The position numbers and the translations under genes are program-made. Under the pieces are notes generated by a model. It was not told the origin of the DNA. It saw only the letters and a program-made list of their open reading frames with translations, and searched no databases. A stretch of 64,000 nt of DNA. It comes from Oxobacter pfennigii (lineage in GTDB: Bacteria > Bacillota > Clostridia > Clostridiales > Oxobacteraceae). Shown piece by piece: positions 10,108 through 19,515 of the stretch; position 1 is the first letter of the stretch; every line of letters starts with the position of its first letter. The stretch lies in NCBI RefSeq assembly GCF_001317355.1, contig NZ_LKET01000051.1, forward strand, positions 186,001-250,000, written 5' to 3'.

Positions 10108-12023
10108 TAAAATACCACCTTTAAAACCTGTTCTATATCGTCAACATCGATAATCTCAACACCTTTAATGCCGCTTTGTATGTCCTTAAGATTATCCTTG
10201 GGTATTATTACCTTTTTTATACCTGCCTGGTGGGCGCCGTGGATTTTTTCATAGACGCCGCCTACGGGCTTTATGTTTCCGCGGATGGATATTTCTCCTG
10301 TTATGGCTATATCCTGGGATAGGGGCCTGCCTTCTATGGCGCTTAAAATTACGCACACCATGGCGGCGCCGGCTGAGGGCCCGTCTACATTTCCGCCTCC
10401 AATAACATTAACATGTATATCGTAATCGTTTAAATCTTTTCCTGTCAGCTTTCTTATAACTGAAGCTGCGTTAAACACAGAATCCTTTGCCATGGTTCCA
10501 GCCTGGTCGTTAAACCGGATTACTCCCTGTCCTTCCTTTGCCGCCTTAAAGGCAACGGCTTCGATTTCCAGGACGGAGCCTATATAACCGCTGACTCCAA
10601 GGCCGAATATCTTGCCTGTTTCTTTTGTTTCAGAGGCCTTGTCTTCGGCATAGGGAGTCAGCCTTCCGATGGATAATACATCGTAGAGCTTTTCCTTTGA
10701 AATATAAACTTTGCCAAAGTCTTCATTGTCACGGTTTTCATATAAAACATAGCCATAGGCATCCGCCAGTATGTTTACCGCGCGTCTTCCCTGGATAGTA
10801 TAATTACTTATGATTTCAGGAATTTCATCGTCAATAACTATTTCGAGTTTATTTGAAGAATTCTTTACTATTTCCATAATGTCTTCTTTGGATAAGGGCT
10901 CAAAAAATACCTCGGCGCAGCGTGAACGAAGGGCAGGGTTTATCTCGTGGGGCTGGCGGGTTGTCGCGCCTATAAGGACGAAATCCGCCGGAGCTCCTTC
11001 GTTAAAGAGCTTCTTAACATATTGGGGCACATTTTCATCATCGGGATCATAATAAGCTGATGAAAACTCAACACGCTTGTCCTCTAAAACCTTCAAAAGC
11101 TTGTTTTGAAGCATTTCATCCAGTTCTCCTATTTCATCTATAAAGAGCACTCCTCCGTGGGCTTCGGTTACTAGCCCCGGCTTGGGCTCGGGAATTCCGC
11201 CTTCGGCCAGTTCCCTTTTGGAACCCTGATAAATGGGATCGTGAACAGAACCTAAAAGTGGGTTTGTTATTTCCCTTGGGTCCCACCTTAAGGTTGTCCC
11301 ATCTACCTCCACAAATTTGGACCTTTTTGTAAAGGGCGTATATTTAAGTTCTTTAGCCTTCTCCAGCGCCAGTCTGGCAGCCGTCGTCTTTCCCACACCG
11401 GGCGGACCGTATAAAATTACATGCTGCGGAAAGGGAGAGGACACCTTTGATATAAGCGCCTTAATTGCCCTCTCTTGGCCTATTATTTCATTCATTTCAC
11501 TTGGCCTCAGCATTTCCATCAAAGATTTGGAAAGCTTTATGCTGTCCAGGACTTCAAGATCTGCGTACTTCTTAAGGGTTCCGGCATTTTCAGGGCCGCC
11601 CTGTTTTTTAAGTATGGAAAGCTTTATTTCCTGTATATATTTTTCCTGTTTTTCTTCCAGGTGCCTTTGAACTCTTTTTTCAATTTTGTTTTCCACATAT
11701 CTTTTTGCAATTATGTTGGATAATTCCTCCTCAACCTTGTCCAATATTGAAGGAATATCCTCTAACTTGGGTATGTCAAAGATTGATTTATTATTGAAAA
11801 CCAGCTTTTGCAGGGCATATGTCTTTTTCTCCAATTCATCGCATTCCAGATAATGCAAAATATCTTGCTTATTTGCTCTTGTCTGCACGGCCTCTTTGCC
11901 AAGCACATTATTTACAACCAGCTGAAGTACCTCAACGTGTTTTAATAGCTGTTCCTTATCCTGTAACGAATTATCAACAAATGCTTCGTCTCCATCAATG
12001 TAGCTTCGCAAAATAGATTTCAC
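10107..12023 (-). CDS. lonC: Lon-family ATP-dependent protease LonC
   Basis: Lon-type serine protease of the LonC group, a paralogue confined to a subset of spore formers and thought to act in sporulation. The helical N-terminal region (about 1-170) lacks the classical Lon substrate domain. The AAA+ module has Walker A GPPGVGKTT near 206 and Walker B VLFIDEIGEL. The C-terminal protease domain has the Ser-Lys dyad: Ser550 in DGPSAGAA and Lys593 in GGVYEK. The GTG at 12023 is chosen because AAGGGAG lies 8 bases upstream; a TTG at 12059 would overlap rplI and has no such site. The order rplI-lonC-dnaB is typical of Clostridia. Confidence 0.92.
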   Translation of the reverse strand: MKSILRSYIDGDEAFVDNSLQDKEQLLKHVEVLQLVVNNVLGKEAVQTRANKQDILHYLECDELEKKTYALQKLVFNNKSIFDIPKLEDIPSILDKVEEELSNIIAKRYVENKIEKRVQRHLEEKQEKYIQEIKLSILKKQGGPENAGTLKKYADLEVLDSIKLSKSLMEMLRPSEMNEIIGQERAIKALISKVSSPFPQHVILYGPPGVGKTTAARLALEKAKELKYTPFTKRSKFVEVDGTTLRWDPREITNPLLGSVHDPIYQGSKRELAEGGIPEPKPGLVTEAHGGVLFIDEIGELDEMLQNKLLKVLEDKRVEFSSAYYDPDDENVPQYVKKLFNEGAPADFVLIGATTRQPHEINPALRSRCAEVFFEPLSKEDIMEIVKNSSNKLEIVIDDEIPEIISNYTIQGRRAVNILADAYGYVLYENRDNEDFGKVYISKEKLYDVLSIGRLTPYAEDKASETKETGKIFGLGVSGYIGSVLEIEAVAFKAAKEGQGVIRFNDQAGTMAKDSVFNAASVIRKLTGKDLNDYDIHVNVIGGGNVDGPSAGAAMVCVILSAIEGRPLSQDIAITGEISIRGNIKPVGGVYEKIHGAHQAGIKKVIIPKDNLKDIQSGIKGVEIIDVDDIEQVLKVVF

Positions 12024-12039
12024 TAATTTGGCTCCCTTC

Positions 12040-12486
12040 TTATTCTCCAACCACTTCAACCTTTAGTTTGGCAGTGACTTCAGGATATATTTTTACGTCT
12101 AAATTGTATATTCCTGCTGCTTTTATTGTATCTTCAAGTACCAGTTTTCTTTTATCTATATCAAATCCATACTGCTTTTTTATTTGCTCTGAAATGTCCT
12201 TGTTGGTGATGGAGCCAAAGAGCCTCCCGTTTTCTCCTGTTTTAACCTTGAAAACAACCGAAAGCCCATTTACCTTTTTAGCCAGCTCTTTTGCTTCCTG
12301 AAGCTCTGTATCCTTGCGGAATTTCTGTGAATCCTTTTTTTCTTTCAAGGATTGAAGGTTGCCCTCATTAGCTTCCATTGCCAAGCCTTTTGGCAACAGA
12401 TAGTTTCTGGCGTATCCATCGGATGCATTAATTATTTCGCCTTTTTTCCCCACTCCTTTAATATCTGCGGTTAATATTACTTTCAT
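12040..12486 (-). CDS. rplI: 50S ribosomal protein L9
   Basis: 148-residue L9 with the N-terminal rRNA-binding domain starting [17 protein letters not shown] and containing the diagnostic NYLLPKGLA, a long connecting helix (about 45-80) and the C-terminal RNA-binding domain. The start overlaps the gdpP stop by 4 bases, so translation is coupled. Confidence 0.98.
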   Translation of the reverse strand: MKVILTADIKGVGKKGEIINASDGYARNYLLPKGLAMEANEGNLQSLKEKKDSQKFRKDTELQEAKELAKKVNGLSVVFKVKTGENGRLFGSITNKDISEQIKKQYGFDIDKRKLVLEDTIKAAGIYNLDVKIYPEVTAKLKVEVVGE

Positions 12487-14489
12487 TTTGCTTCACCTTC
12501 CTCCTGGTATTTCTTTATTGCATCTATAACCATGGCTTCGGCCTGCTCCAAGGACACATTGGATAGTTTTGCTCCCGCAACTGTCATATGCCCGCCTCCG
12601 CCTAGTGTTTCCAATATAAGCTGAACGTTTATTTCGCCTAAGGACCTTCCGCTTATCATTATGTCCCTGCCGTTTACGGCAAGCACAAAGGATGCGTTTA
12701 TGCCCTTTATGTCTAAAAGCTCATCTGCTGCCTGGGGTACAACCAAGGATATATTGTCCCCTGCTTCCTTGCAGACTGCTATGGCTATATTGCCGCCTAT
12801 TATTTTTGCGCTTTTTACTACATCGGCGCGCATTGTATAGGTCAAAAGGTCATCGGCCAAAAGCTGCTTGACGGCCATGGTATCGGCGCCCCAGCGGCGT
12901 AAAAATGATGCCGCTTCAAAGGTTCTTACCCCAGTTTTAAAGGAAAAATTCTTGGTATCCACAGTAATTCCTGCCATCAGGGCTTCTGCTTCTATACTGT
13001 TTATTTCTATTTTATCAGAAATGTACTGCAAAATCTCAGTAACTAGCTCACTGGCAGAAGATGCATAAGTTTCATGGTAAGTTAATACAGCCTTATCGAT
13101 AAAATCGGCGCTTTTCCTATGATGGTCAATTACAACTACTTTTTCCACCGCATCCACTATATCCGGATATTCGGTAAAGCTCTTTATATGGACATCCACT
13201 ATTATAAGCAGCGTGCCCTTAGAAAGCCTGTTTTGGGCCTGGTCGCTTGTAATGAATATATTACTGTATTCTGCCATGGCCTCTAAACGTTTTAACAGGG
13301 CTTGTATTGAAATATTTGGTTTATTCAGTATTATATAGGCGGGCTTCCCCCTGTTTTTAGCCGCCCTGAAAAGTCCCAAAGAGGCCCCTAAAGAATCAAG
13401 ATCAGGGGTATCGTGACCCATTATGATGACTTCATTTGCCTGGTCCATTAAATTTGCCAGGGCATGAGCCACCACTCTTGCTTTAACCTTTGTCCTTTTT
13501 TCAACTTCCCTGGTCTTTCCTCCGTAAAAAAGAAATTTATCCCCGTCTTTAACCACAGCCTGGTCTCCGCCTCTTCCCAATGCCAAATCCTTTGAAGAGG
13601 CTGCAAAATCCATCAGCTGCAGAGGGCTGTCTCCGTTTTTGCCCACACCAATGCTAAGCGTGGCCGGAAATTTATTGCCAAGGTTAATATCTCTTATATC
13701 ATCTAAGATATCAAATCTTTTTTCCTGTAAAATATTTAAATATTTCTCTTCCATGAAGAGCACATATTTATCTTCATCGTATTTCCTTATGGCAGCGTTC
13801 ATTTCCGCCGCCCAGGAGTTTATTTTTTTATCTAGCTGAGCAATTAACTCCGGACGGTTACCTTCATCAACGTTTTTTACAACTTCATCAAAATTATCCA
13901 CTTCAATTAAAGCTGCCGCCGCCTTCTTTTGGTTGTAGAACTCTTTCAGTTTAAAATAATCCGTCCTGTCAACGAAGTAAAACATTACTATATACTTGTC
14001 TTCCTTCTTTTCTTCCTTGACCTTTATGGGGTTTATAAGGACGGAGTAGAACTTGTTTTCAATTAGGATTTTATCTAATGATTCAATATTTTTATCCAGT
14101 ATTTTTCTTAAGTTTATATCCTTTACAAATTCGTTGACTTTTTTACCCAGGAAATCTGTATCTACGTATAAATCTCCAAAGCATTTGTTATACCACAAAA
14201 CGGTACCGTCCTCTTCGCAAATTATCAAAGGAAGGGGAAGGTTTAAAACTGCATTCTTTGTGGCCAGGCCAAGGTCTGATGAAAGGTTTTCTATATATTT
14301 GGTCCATTCATTTTTTCTGGCTTTAAGATTTAAAAGGTTGTAGTATATTAAAGCCCCTAAAATTACAAGGCCTGCTAATCCCAAATTTATATTGTAAAAA
14401 AATATTATGCTCGTATATACGGCAATGATAATAAGATAGATTTTGGTATTGGGCATTAACACCTTTAATATTCTGTTATAATCATTCAT
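12483..14489 (-). CDS. gdpP: cyclic-di-AMP phosphodiesterase GdpP
   Basis: Membrane-bound phosphodiesterase that hydrolyses c-di-AMP to pApA. The 668 residues show two N-terminal membrane segments (about 12-55), a degenerate PAS region, a modified GGDEF domain (about 175-300), and the DHH/DHHA1 module: [25 protein letters not shown] and the glycine-rich [11 protein letters not shown] near the C-terminus. GGGAGAG precedes the ATG. It sits in the conserved yybS-gdpP-rplI order. Confidence 0.96.
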   Translation of the reverse strand: MNDYNRILKVLMPNTKIYLIIIAVYTSIIFFYNINLGLAGLVILGALIYYNLLNLKARKNEWTKYIENLSSDLGLATKNAVLNLPLPLIICEEDGTVLWYNKCFGDLYVDTDFLGKKVNEFVKDINLRKILDKNIESLDKILIENKFYSVLINPIKVKEEKKEDKYIVMFYFVDRTDYFKLKEFYNQKKAAAALIEVDNFDEVVKNVDEGNRPELIAQLDKKINSWAAEMNAAIRKYDEDKYVLFMEEKYLNILQEKRFDILDDIRDINLGNKFPATLSIGVGKNGDSPLQLMDFAASSKDLALGRGGDQAVVKDGDKFLFYGGKTREVEKRTKVKARVVAHALANLMDQANEVIIMGHDTPDLDSLGASLGLFRAAKNRGKPAYIILNKPNISIQALLKRLEAMAEYSNIFITSDQAQNRLSKGTLLIIVDVHIKSFTEYPDIVDAVEKVVVIDHHRKSADFIDKAVLTYHETYASSASELVTEILQYISDKIEINSIEAEALMAGITVDTKNFSFKTGVRTFEAASFLRRWGADTMAVKQLLADDLLTYTMRADVVKSAKIIGGNIAIAVCKEAGDNISLVVPQAADELLDIKGINASFVLAVNGRDIMISGRSLGEINVQLILETLGGGGHMTVAGAKLSNVSLEQAEAMVIDAIKKYQEEGEAK

Positions 14490-14490
14490 A

Positions 14491-15480
14491 TTACTCTCCC
14501 GGCGGAATCCTCCCGCCCCATCTGGATAGGTTTATCTTTCTGAAATCAAAGAGATAGTCCACCAATCCGACGATTAAAAATACCTGGCTTAATAAGGGTA
14601 TGTATAAAACCATCCCACAATAAATTATAGCCCTGATTTTCCTGGATAAAACCTTGCTTTTTATATACCATACCACAACAGCCAATCCATTTACAATAAA
14701 ACTGAGGGAAAAAATCATGTACATGCTGTTGAATACCATGTCGGAATTGGGTACCTTGAAATAGTAAAGTATGCCTGTTACGGCAAAGGTGAAGAACAAG
14801 CCAAAGCTTAAATTCCTTCCTATATACCATTCCTCAATGGGGGATAACCTCACTATGTCTATCCTCAATCTTTTGAATATCTGCCCCACAACATAATAAT
14901 TCATGTATGAACCAAAGAGAGCCGTTATGGCGAACAGTCCGGGGAGCAGCATTCTTATCTGCTCCGGATTTAAGCCTTGGTCTAATACCTGGTCCACCTG
15001 GCTTGCATCCATCCCGAATTTTATATACATTTCCCTGGCCATTTCCTTTGTCATTTCAAGGCTAGTGAAATATTCCTTCAGTACATCCATGCCCATAAGC
15101 ATTGCACCAAACTGTATAATTGCAATATATGCAAGGAACATGGTAATTGACATTGCAACTACGGTGGTAAAGGGCGTATACTTCTTTTTCAGGCAAAAGC
15201 CAAGAACGATTGCCGGTATTCCATACATCAGGCCCATGGTAAATGCGCTGTAGGGATCTATAAGGCCTGAAACCAATATTAAAAGCGCTGTCATTGATAA
15301 AATGCTTACCTTTAAATCGTATTTAAATGTTAAAAGGGTAATGGGTATGGGCCAGATTATAACCCCTACCAATATAAAAAAAGGCACATAGGCGCTAAGT
15401 AACATTATCACTGCTGCCAGCGCGACAAGCAGCGAGGCTTCAACCAGTGCCCTTGTATTCAAATTTTTCAACTTCAACAC
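14491..15480 (-). CDS. yybS: YybS family membrane protein (DUF2232)
   Basis: 329-residue integral membrane protein with about eight hydrophobic segments, typical of the YybS/DUF2232 family that precedes gdpP in many Firmicutes. The fold resembles the S components of ECF vitamin transporters, but the substrate is unknown. The start is not certain: GTG at 15480, the adjacent TTG and another TTG at 15471 all lie near AGGAAG. Only one base separates it from gdpP. Confidence 0.85.
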   Translation of the reverse strand: MLKLKNLNTRALVEASLLVALAAVIMLLSAYVPFFILVGVIIWPIPITLLTFKYDLKVSILSMTALLILVSGLIDPYSAFTMGLMYGIPAIVLGFCLKKKYTPFTTVVAMSITMFLAYIAIIQFGAMLMGMDVLKEYFTSLEMTKEMAREMYIKFGMDASQVDQVLDQGLNPEQIRMLLPGLFAITALFGSYMNYYVVGQIFKRLRIDIVRLSPIEEWYIGRNLSFGLFFTFAVTGILYYFKVPNSDMVFNSMYMIFSLSFIVNGLAVVVWYIKSKVLSRKIRAIIYCGMVLYIPLLSQVFLIVGLVDYLFDFRKINLSRWGGRIPPGE

Positions 15481-15483
15481 TTC

Positions 15484-15804
15484 CTAATCCTTTTTTCTAT
15501 CTCGAAGGTGTCCTAAAAGACGGGATAAATCGTTGTAATTCTTCTCGATTTCATCCTCTTCAAGTATGCCTATTTTAAGCTGATTCTGAACCTTCAAGTC
15601 GATGGCAGAAAATTCAATGCCCAATCTTTTGGCAAGTATGTATGCGATTATGATTATCCCCGCAAGGCATTCTGACAAGGCATCCTGGGTAATTTTACTG
15701 CCTTTGTTGAGGACTCTGTATAAGGCTGCCACGGAACCTATGAGCTCTGTCTTTAAAAACTCTATGATCTTTATATTACCTGTTACATCGAATTCGTCAT
15801 TCAT
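15484..15804 (-). CDS. MazG-like family protein
   Basis: 106-residue helical protein of the MazG-like family found upstream of yybS in clostridia. It lacks the full acidic metal-binding set of true MazG nucleotide pyrophosphatases, so enzymatic activity is doubtful. AGGGGGG precedes the ATG and the stop lies 3 bases before yybS, so it leads the yybS-gdpP-rplI-lonC-dnaB run. Confidence 0.75.
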   Translation of the reverse strand: MNDEFDVTGNIKIIEFLKTELIGSVAALYRVLNKGSKITQDALSECLAGIIIIAYILAKRLGIEFSAIDLKVQNQLKIGILEEDEIEKNYNDLSRLLGHLRDRKKD

Positions 15805-15992
15805 TTTGCTGCCCCCCTAATACATATAGCTAAAACCATTTAAAATTTATAACGGTTGTATAATTTTATCCTTAACTTATATTCTATATTGGGTTTGTAA
15901 TTCCTGCATTTTAAAATCTGTAATAGTTGTATAAACATCATAATATATCTTCATATGAGATTATATGCTAATTGCCCGTAATTAAAACAGCA

Positions 15993-16013
15993 AGCCGGGT
16001 TATAAACCCGGCT
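15993..16013 (-). terminator. terminator of rpsF-ssb-rpsR
   Basis: A perfect 9-base stem AGCCGGGTT / AACCCGGCT with a 3-base loop lies 25 bases after the rpsR stop. On the minus strand it is followed by a moderate T-rich stretch. The remaining gap to 15805 contains only AT-rich sequence, presumably the promoter of the next operon. Confidence 0.8.
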
Positions 16014-16037
16014 GCATATGATTTAAATTCAGTTTTA

Positions 16038-16277
16038 TTACTCTGTGGTAAAGGGCAGCAGAGCAATATTTCTCGCTCTTTTTATTGAGATTGTCAGCTG
16101 TCTCTGATGCTTTGCACAGTTACCGGAAATTCTTCTTGGAAGAATCTTTCCTCTTTCAGATATATATTTTCTAAGCTTACTTACATCTTTGTAGTCGATG
16201 CTTTCCACCTTGTCAACACAAAAAGTACAAACTTTTTTCTTAGGCCTTCTGCCTTTGTTTCCTCTTTTATTTAACAT
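16038..16277 (-). CDS. rpsR: 30S ribosomal protein S18
   Basis: 79 residues with the S18 core: [24 protein letters not shown] and the closing [22 protein letters not shown]18 pairs with S6 on the platform of the small subunit. The N-terminus carries a CTFCVDK pair of cysteines as in zinc-type S18. Third gene of the conserved rpsF-ssb-rpsR operon. Confidence 0.98.
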   Translation of the reverse strand: MLNKRGNKGRRPKKKVCTFCVDKVESIDYKDVSKLRKYISERGKILPRRISGNCAKHQRQLTISIKRARNIALLPFTTE

Positions 16278-16350
16278 CCCTTTCCCTCCTTTTCAGTGTG
16301 AGAGAATATCTCTCCCTCTTAAGTTTTTTATGAGCGGGAGAATTTATCCG

Positions 16351-16782
16351 TTAAAATGGAATATCGTCGTCTCCATCTATAGGGGAAAAATCATTGTCTC
16401 CTCCGCCAAAGCCGGGAACATCATCAGATGGGAATTTTGAACCGGAGCCGCCGCCTGTTCCTTCTCTTGTACCTAAGAACTGCACGTCTTCAGCTACGAC
16501 TTCCGTCACATATCTCTTCTGACCGTCATTTCCCTCATAACTTCTTGTCTGAATCCTGCCGGCAATAGCTACCTGCCTTCCTTTTACAAGGTAGTTAGAA
16601 ACTAATTCGGCTAATTTGTTCCAGACCACTATATTGATGAAATCCGCTTCTTTTTGACCGTCTTTATTTTTAAACTGCCTGTCAACTGCCAATGTAAAGG
16701 TGGCTACTGCAGTACCGCTACCCGCAGTAAATCTGAGTTCCGGGTCACGAGTTAATCTGCCTATTAATACTACTTTATTCAT
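16351..16782 (-). CDS. ssb: single-stranded DNA-binding protein
   Basis: 143-residue SSB: an N-terminal OB fold ([40 protein letters not shown]), a glycine-rich linker from about 108, and the acidic C-terminal tip DDDIPF that docks replication partners. It lies between the S6 and S18 genes as usual. Confidence 0.98.
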   Translation of the reverse strand: MNKVVLIGRLTRDPELRFTAGSGTAVATFTLAVDRQFKNKDGQKEADFINIVVWNKLAELVSNYLVKGRQVAIAGRIQTRSYEGNDGQKRYVTEVVAEDVQFLGTREGTGGGSGSKFPSDDVPGFGGGDNDFSPIDGDDDIPF

Positions 16783-16796
16783 ATAATCACCACCAA

Positions 16797-17084
16797 TTAT
16801 TTTTCATCAAGGTTTATTATTATATGTCTTAATACAGCATCGCTTATCCTGAATATTCTATCCAATTCCTTTGGAAGATCCGGATTAGCTTTGAAATTGA
16901 TGAGTATATAGAAACCTTCGCCTATATCGTTTATTTCATAGGCAAGCCTTCTTTTACCCCACTCATCAATATTAGATACTGTACCACCCTGTTCGATAAC
17001 ACCCTTAAACTTCTCGATATTGGCTTTTACGCCTTCTTCATCAAGAGTAGGGATTAACACGAAAAGTGTTTCATATCTGTTCAT
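16797..17084 (-). CDS. rpsF: 30S ribosomal protein S6
   Basis: 95-residue S6, opening [18 protein letters not shown] and containing [20 protein letters not shown]. The reading frame runs 57 bases further upstream, but GGAGGTGACAAT directly precedes the ATG at 17084, so that is the start. Expression is probably controlled by the S6:S18 leader just upstream. Confidence 0.97.
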   Translation of the reverse strand: MNRYETLFVLIPTLDEEGVKANIEKFKGVIEQGGTVSNIDEWGKRRLAYEINDIGEGFYILINFKANPDLPKELDRIFRISDAVLRHIIINLDEK

Positions 17085-17097
17085 ATTGTCACCTCCT

Positions 17098-17135
17098 CCC
17101 CCTGGACTAACGGCCCTGTGTTTCACAGAGCAGGG
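17098..17135 (-). promoter_or_regulatory. rpsF leader, S6:S18-binding RNA
   Basis: The minus strand reads CCCTG, then CTGTG-AAA-CACAG hairpin, GG, CCG, TTAGT, CCAGGG. An outer CCCTG/CAGGG pairing encloses an inner hairpin and an exposed CCG, the hallmark of the S6:S18 autoregulatory leader of rpsF operons. It ends just before the ribosome site, so binding of S6:S18 would block initiation. Confidence 0.7.
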
Positions 17136-17149
17136 ATTCACATTTAAGT

Positions 17150-17178
17150 ATTATATCACTACAGCAGTATAAATACAA
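17150..17178 (-). promoter_or_regulatory. promoter of rpsF-ssb-rpsR
   Basis: A -35 box TTGTAT (17173-17178), a 17-base spacer and a perfect -10 box TATAAT (17150-17155) on the minus strand, immediately upstream of the leader RNA. Confidence 0.75.
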
Positions 17179-17184
17179 CACCTT

Positions 17185-17403
17185 TTACATTTGTTGACTG
17201 TTCTCCTCCATGGGGGCATTGCTTTTTATTACCTTTTTGACGCCTTTTTCAAACTTTGGCCTTGGAAGCATTACCTGCCTCCCGCAGGATACACATTTTA
17301 TTCTGAAATCCGCCCCTATTCTTAAGACCTCCCACTCAAAGCTTCCGCAGGGATGCTGTTTTCTCATCTGTACTATGTCGCCTACATAGAATTTGCCCGG
17401 CAT
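17185..17403 (-). CDS. DUF951 family protein (YyzM-like)
   Basis: 72-residue small protein with VGDIVQMRKQHPCGS, WEVLRIGADFRIKC and a CxxC (CVSCGRQVMLPR). DUF951 proteins occur in this position between mscS-type and rpsF genes in Firmicutes; the cysteines may bind zinc and the fold is likely nucleic-acid-binding, but the function is unknown. AAGGAG precedes the ATG, and it follows mscS by 12 bases. Confidence 0.9.
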   Translation of the reverse strand: MPGKFYVGDIVQMRKQHPCGSFEWEVLRIGADFRIKCVSCGRQVMLPRPKFEKGVKKVIKSNAPMEENSQQM

Positions 17404-17415
17404 AACATCAACTCC

Positions 17416-18270
17416 TTAAGAATTATTACCATTTTTTGTTATTATTACACGAGTGGGGAATGGAATATTTATATTCTCAGCCTCAAAAACATCCTTAACT
17501 TTTTTGCGTATTTCCCTCTCTACACCCCATTGCTCCATGGGTTTTGTACGGGCTGCAATTTTCAGTTTTACGCCGTATTCCCCTAAGTCCGTAACTCCTA
17601 ATACGCTTGGGCCTTCTATTATATTTTCGTTTGTATTTTTTATATCCTCACAAAGCTTATTAAGTACGGATAGTGCCTTATCTATATTTACATCATAGCC
17701 TATATCAAATTCCACCAATGCCCTTGCATTGTCCCTGGAGTGGTTTGTTACCTTTCCTATAAGCCCGTTCGGTATTATATGAAGGTCTCCTGAGAAATCC
17801 TTTATTTTTGTTATGCGAAGGCCTACCCCCTCGACAATGCCCTCCATATTCTCAATGGTCACATATTCTCCCACGGAAAACTGATCCTCGAAGAGTATGA
17901 AAAAACCGGCTATAATATCCTTTATGAGGCTCTGGGCACCAAAGCCTATGGCAACTCCGCCCAAGCCTGCGCCGACTAAAAGTGTGCCTATTGGAAAGCC
18001 CAGTACATCAAGGCCGTTTATTATACCTAATATATATAATGCATACCTGAGAATGCTCTTTAAAAGCTCGCTTAAGGTATCAAGCTTTCTTTCATTCATC
18101 CCTAATTTATGCTGTTTTTGATTTTGAATAAACTTTTCTATTATAATATTCCCAAAGTATGTAAGGACTTTCATTCCGATTAATATTATAAGCAGCTTAA
18201 GGATTCTGCCGCCGTAGTTGACAACTATATTTTGTTCGTTGAAGAAAGCCTTTATTTCATCCAGCCCCAT
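17416..18270 (-). CDS. small-conductance mechanosensitive channel MscS
   Basis: 284-residue channel that releases solutes during hypo-osmotic shock. There are about three transmembrane segments (around 20-45, 65-90, 93-115); the last is the glycine/alanine-rich pore helix with GAGLGGVAIGFGAQ. A cytoplasmic beta domain (VEGVGLRITKIKD) and alpha/beta vestibule follow. The ATG is preceded by AAAGGA. It is the first gene of a two-gene unit with DUF951. Confidence 0.93.
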   Translation of the reverse strand: MGLDEIKAFFNEQNIVVNYGGRILKLLIILIGMKVLTYFGNIIIEKFIQNQKQHKLGMNERKLDTLSELLKSILRYALYILGIINGLDVLGFPIGTLLVGAGLGGVAIGFGAQSLIKDIIAGFFILFEDQFSVGEYVTIENMEGIVEGVGLRITKIKDFSGDLHIIPNGLIGKVTNHSRDNARALVEFDIGYDVNIDKALSVLNKLCEDIKNTNENIIEGPSVLGVTDLGEYGVKLKIAARTKPMEQWGVEREIRKKVKDVFEAENINIPFPTRVIITKNGNNS

Positions 18271-18337
18271 TTTATTATTCCTTTCGAACTTTATTTTCTG
18301 ACTCCGGCATCTTTCACTATTTGAAACAATCCTTTAT

Positions 18338-18922
18338 TCAGGTCCTTTCAGATATTAAAAAACCATTCTCTTCAAGGGCAGCTAAATAATTTGACGCAGT
18401 TTTTCGTGAAACTCCGAGTCCATCCTCAATATATGAAATCTTTGTATAAAATTCAAAAAATATCAAATCCACTAATTCCCTTGAATATATTTTAAGAAGC
18501 TCCGCCTTGATTTTTTCAGCTGTATCTTCCAGTAAACCATTTATCTTCTTTATTAATATTAGAGTCTCATTTGCTGTCTCTTCTATACCCTGCAGTATAA
18601 ATAAAATCCACTCTTCCCAATTCTCCTTAACCATTATATCCTGAAGCAATCTGTAATAAGCAGATTTATTTCGGATAATAAATCTGCTTAAATACAAAAT
18701 AGGGCTATCTAAAAGCTCTTTTAACACCAGAAATAATACATTAATTATCCTCCCTGTTCTTCCATTGCCTTCATAGAAAGGATGGATGGATTCGAAATGA
18801 TAATGCACTATTGCTAATTTCATAAGAGGATCAATATTATCATAATCATTATTAACATACTGTTCAAGATTAGATAAGAGAGCAATCATTTCTGATTCTG
18901 TGCTGGCCGGAGTACGTATTTT
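18338..18922 (-). pseudogene. Fic family protein, N-terminally truncated
   Basis: The C-terminal half of a Fic protein, an enzyme class that usually transfers AMP to target proteins. It keeps the full active motif HPFYEGNGRTGR and the C-terminal winged helix (GVSRKTASNYLAALEENGFL). Intact relatives have about 370 residues. Here an in-frame TAA (18923-18925) closes the frame upstream, and the eleven codons after it (KIRTPASTESE) belong to the family before the first ATG at 18889, which has no ribosome site. The N-terminal half, usually carrying the inhibitory helix, is absent from the adjoining DNA. Confidence 0.75.
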
Positions 18923-18935
18923 TATGGAAAACCTT

Positions 18936-19121
18936 CTATTCTGTTAATAATTCAAAGATTATATAAAATGCTGCGACAAAACCCGTTGCCCATAAGAGTA
19001 TATTAATAATGTTTTTTTCCAAAGGTTTAAGCTTCTTTTTTGATTTATTCAATTTTTCATCTAAAATTTCTTCTACTGAGTTCTCACTTCCGGTCCGATC
19101 CTTTAACCCTGGCATACGCAT
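18936..19121 (-). CDS. small membrane protein, 61 aa
   Basis: Polar N-terminal 38 residues with many Lys and Glu, then a single membrane helix (IINILLWATGFVAAFYIIF) and a short tail. GGAGGTG lies 8 bases before the ATG at 19121, so the start is well supported although the frame extends upstream. No family recognised. It ends just before the Fic remnant and may have replaced its upstream half. Confidence 0.6.
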   Translation of the reverse strand: MRMPGLKDRTGSENSVEEILDEKLNKSKKKLKPLEKNIINILLWATGFVAAFYIIFELLTE

Positions 19122-19185
19122 TATTTCAACACCTCCAACCGATATATATATAAGACCCATCTGACAGTACTATAAAATACTTTGC

Positions 19186-19373
19186 TCATTTTAAACTTGT
19201 CTGAAGGCAATCAATGTGTTGCCCCATGTGTATTTCGTCAGCAAAAGAATGATGATCTAAAGGTTCGTGATATCCATATTTGCGATTATCAATGAGGATA
19301 ATCCTTCCTTTTGAAGAATTTACGGTGAATGACCCCTTTCCGGCAGTTGGAGTCGATAATCTTTACCGGTCAT
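19186..19373 (-). pseudogene. possible frameshifted small gene
   Basis: Downstream of a TATAAT box (19404-19409, minus strand) an ATG frame starts MTGKDYRLQLPERG and stops after 17 residues; a different frame over the following bases stays open and protein-like (GRIILIDNRKYGYHEPLDHH) to a TGA at 19186. One frameshift would join them. The product is not recognised. Otherwise 19122-19515 appears empty. Confidence 0.3.
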
Positions 19374-19515
19374 CCTATTTTATAACTTGTATTTGTTATT
19401 AAAATTATATCATATTTAGCATCGACTTTGACCCTCCAGTTGCTGACCGGTAATACTGGAAAAACCATAAACCCCTCCCAGAAACCTATCCAGCGTCCAT
19501 AATAAATTTGCTCCT

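Noticed and set aside
12024-12059. lonC start at TTG 12059 overlapping rplI
   Set aside because: No ribosome site there; GTG at 12023 has AAGGGAG at the right distance.
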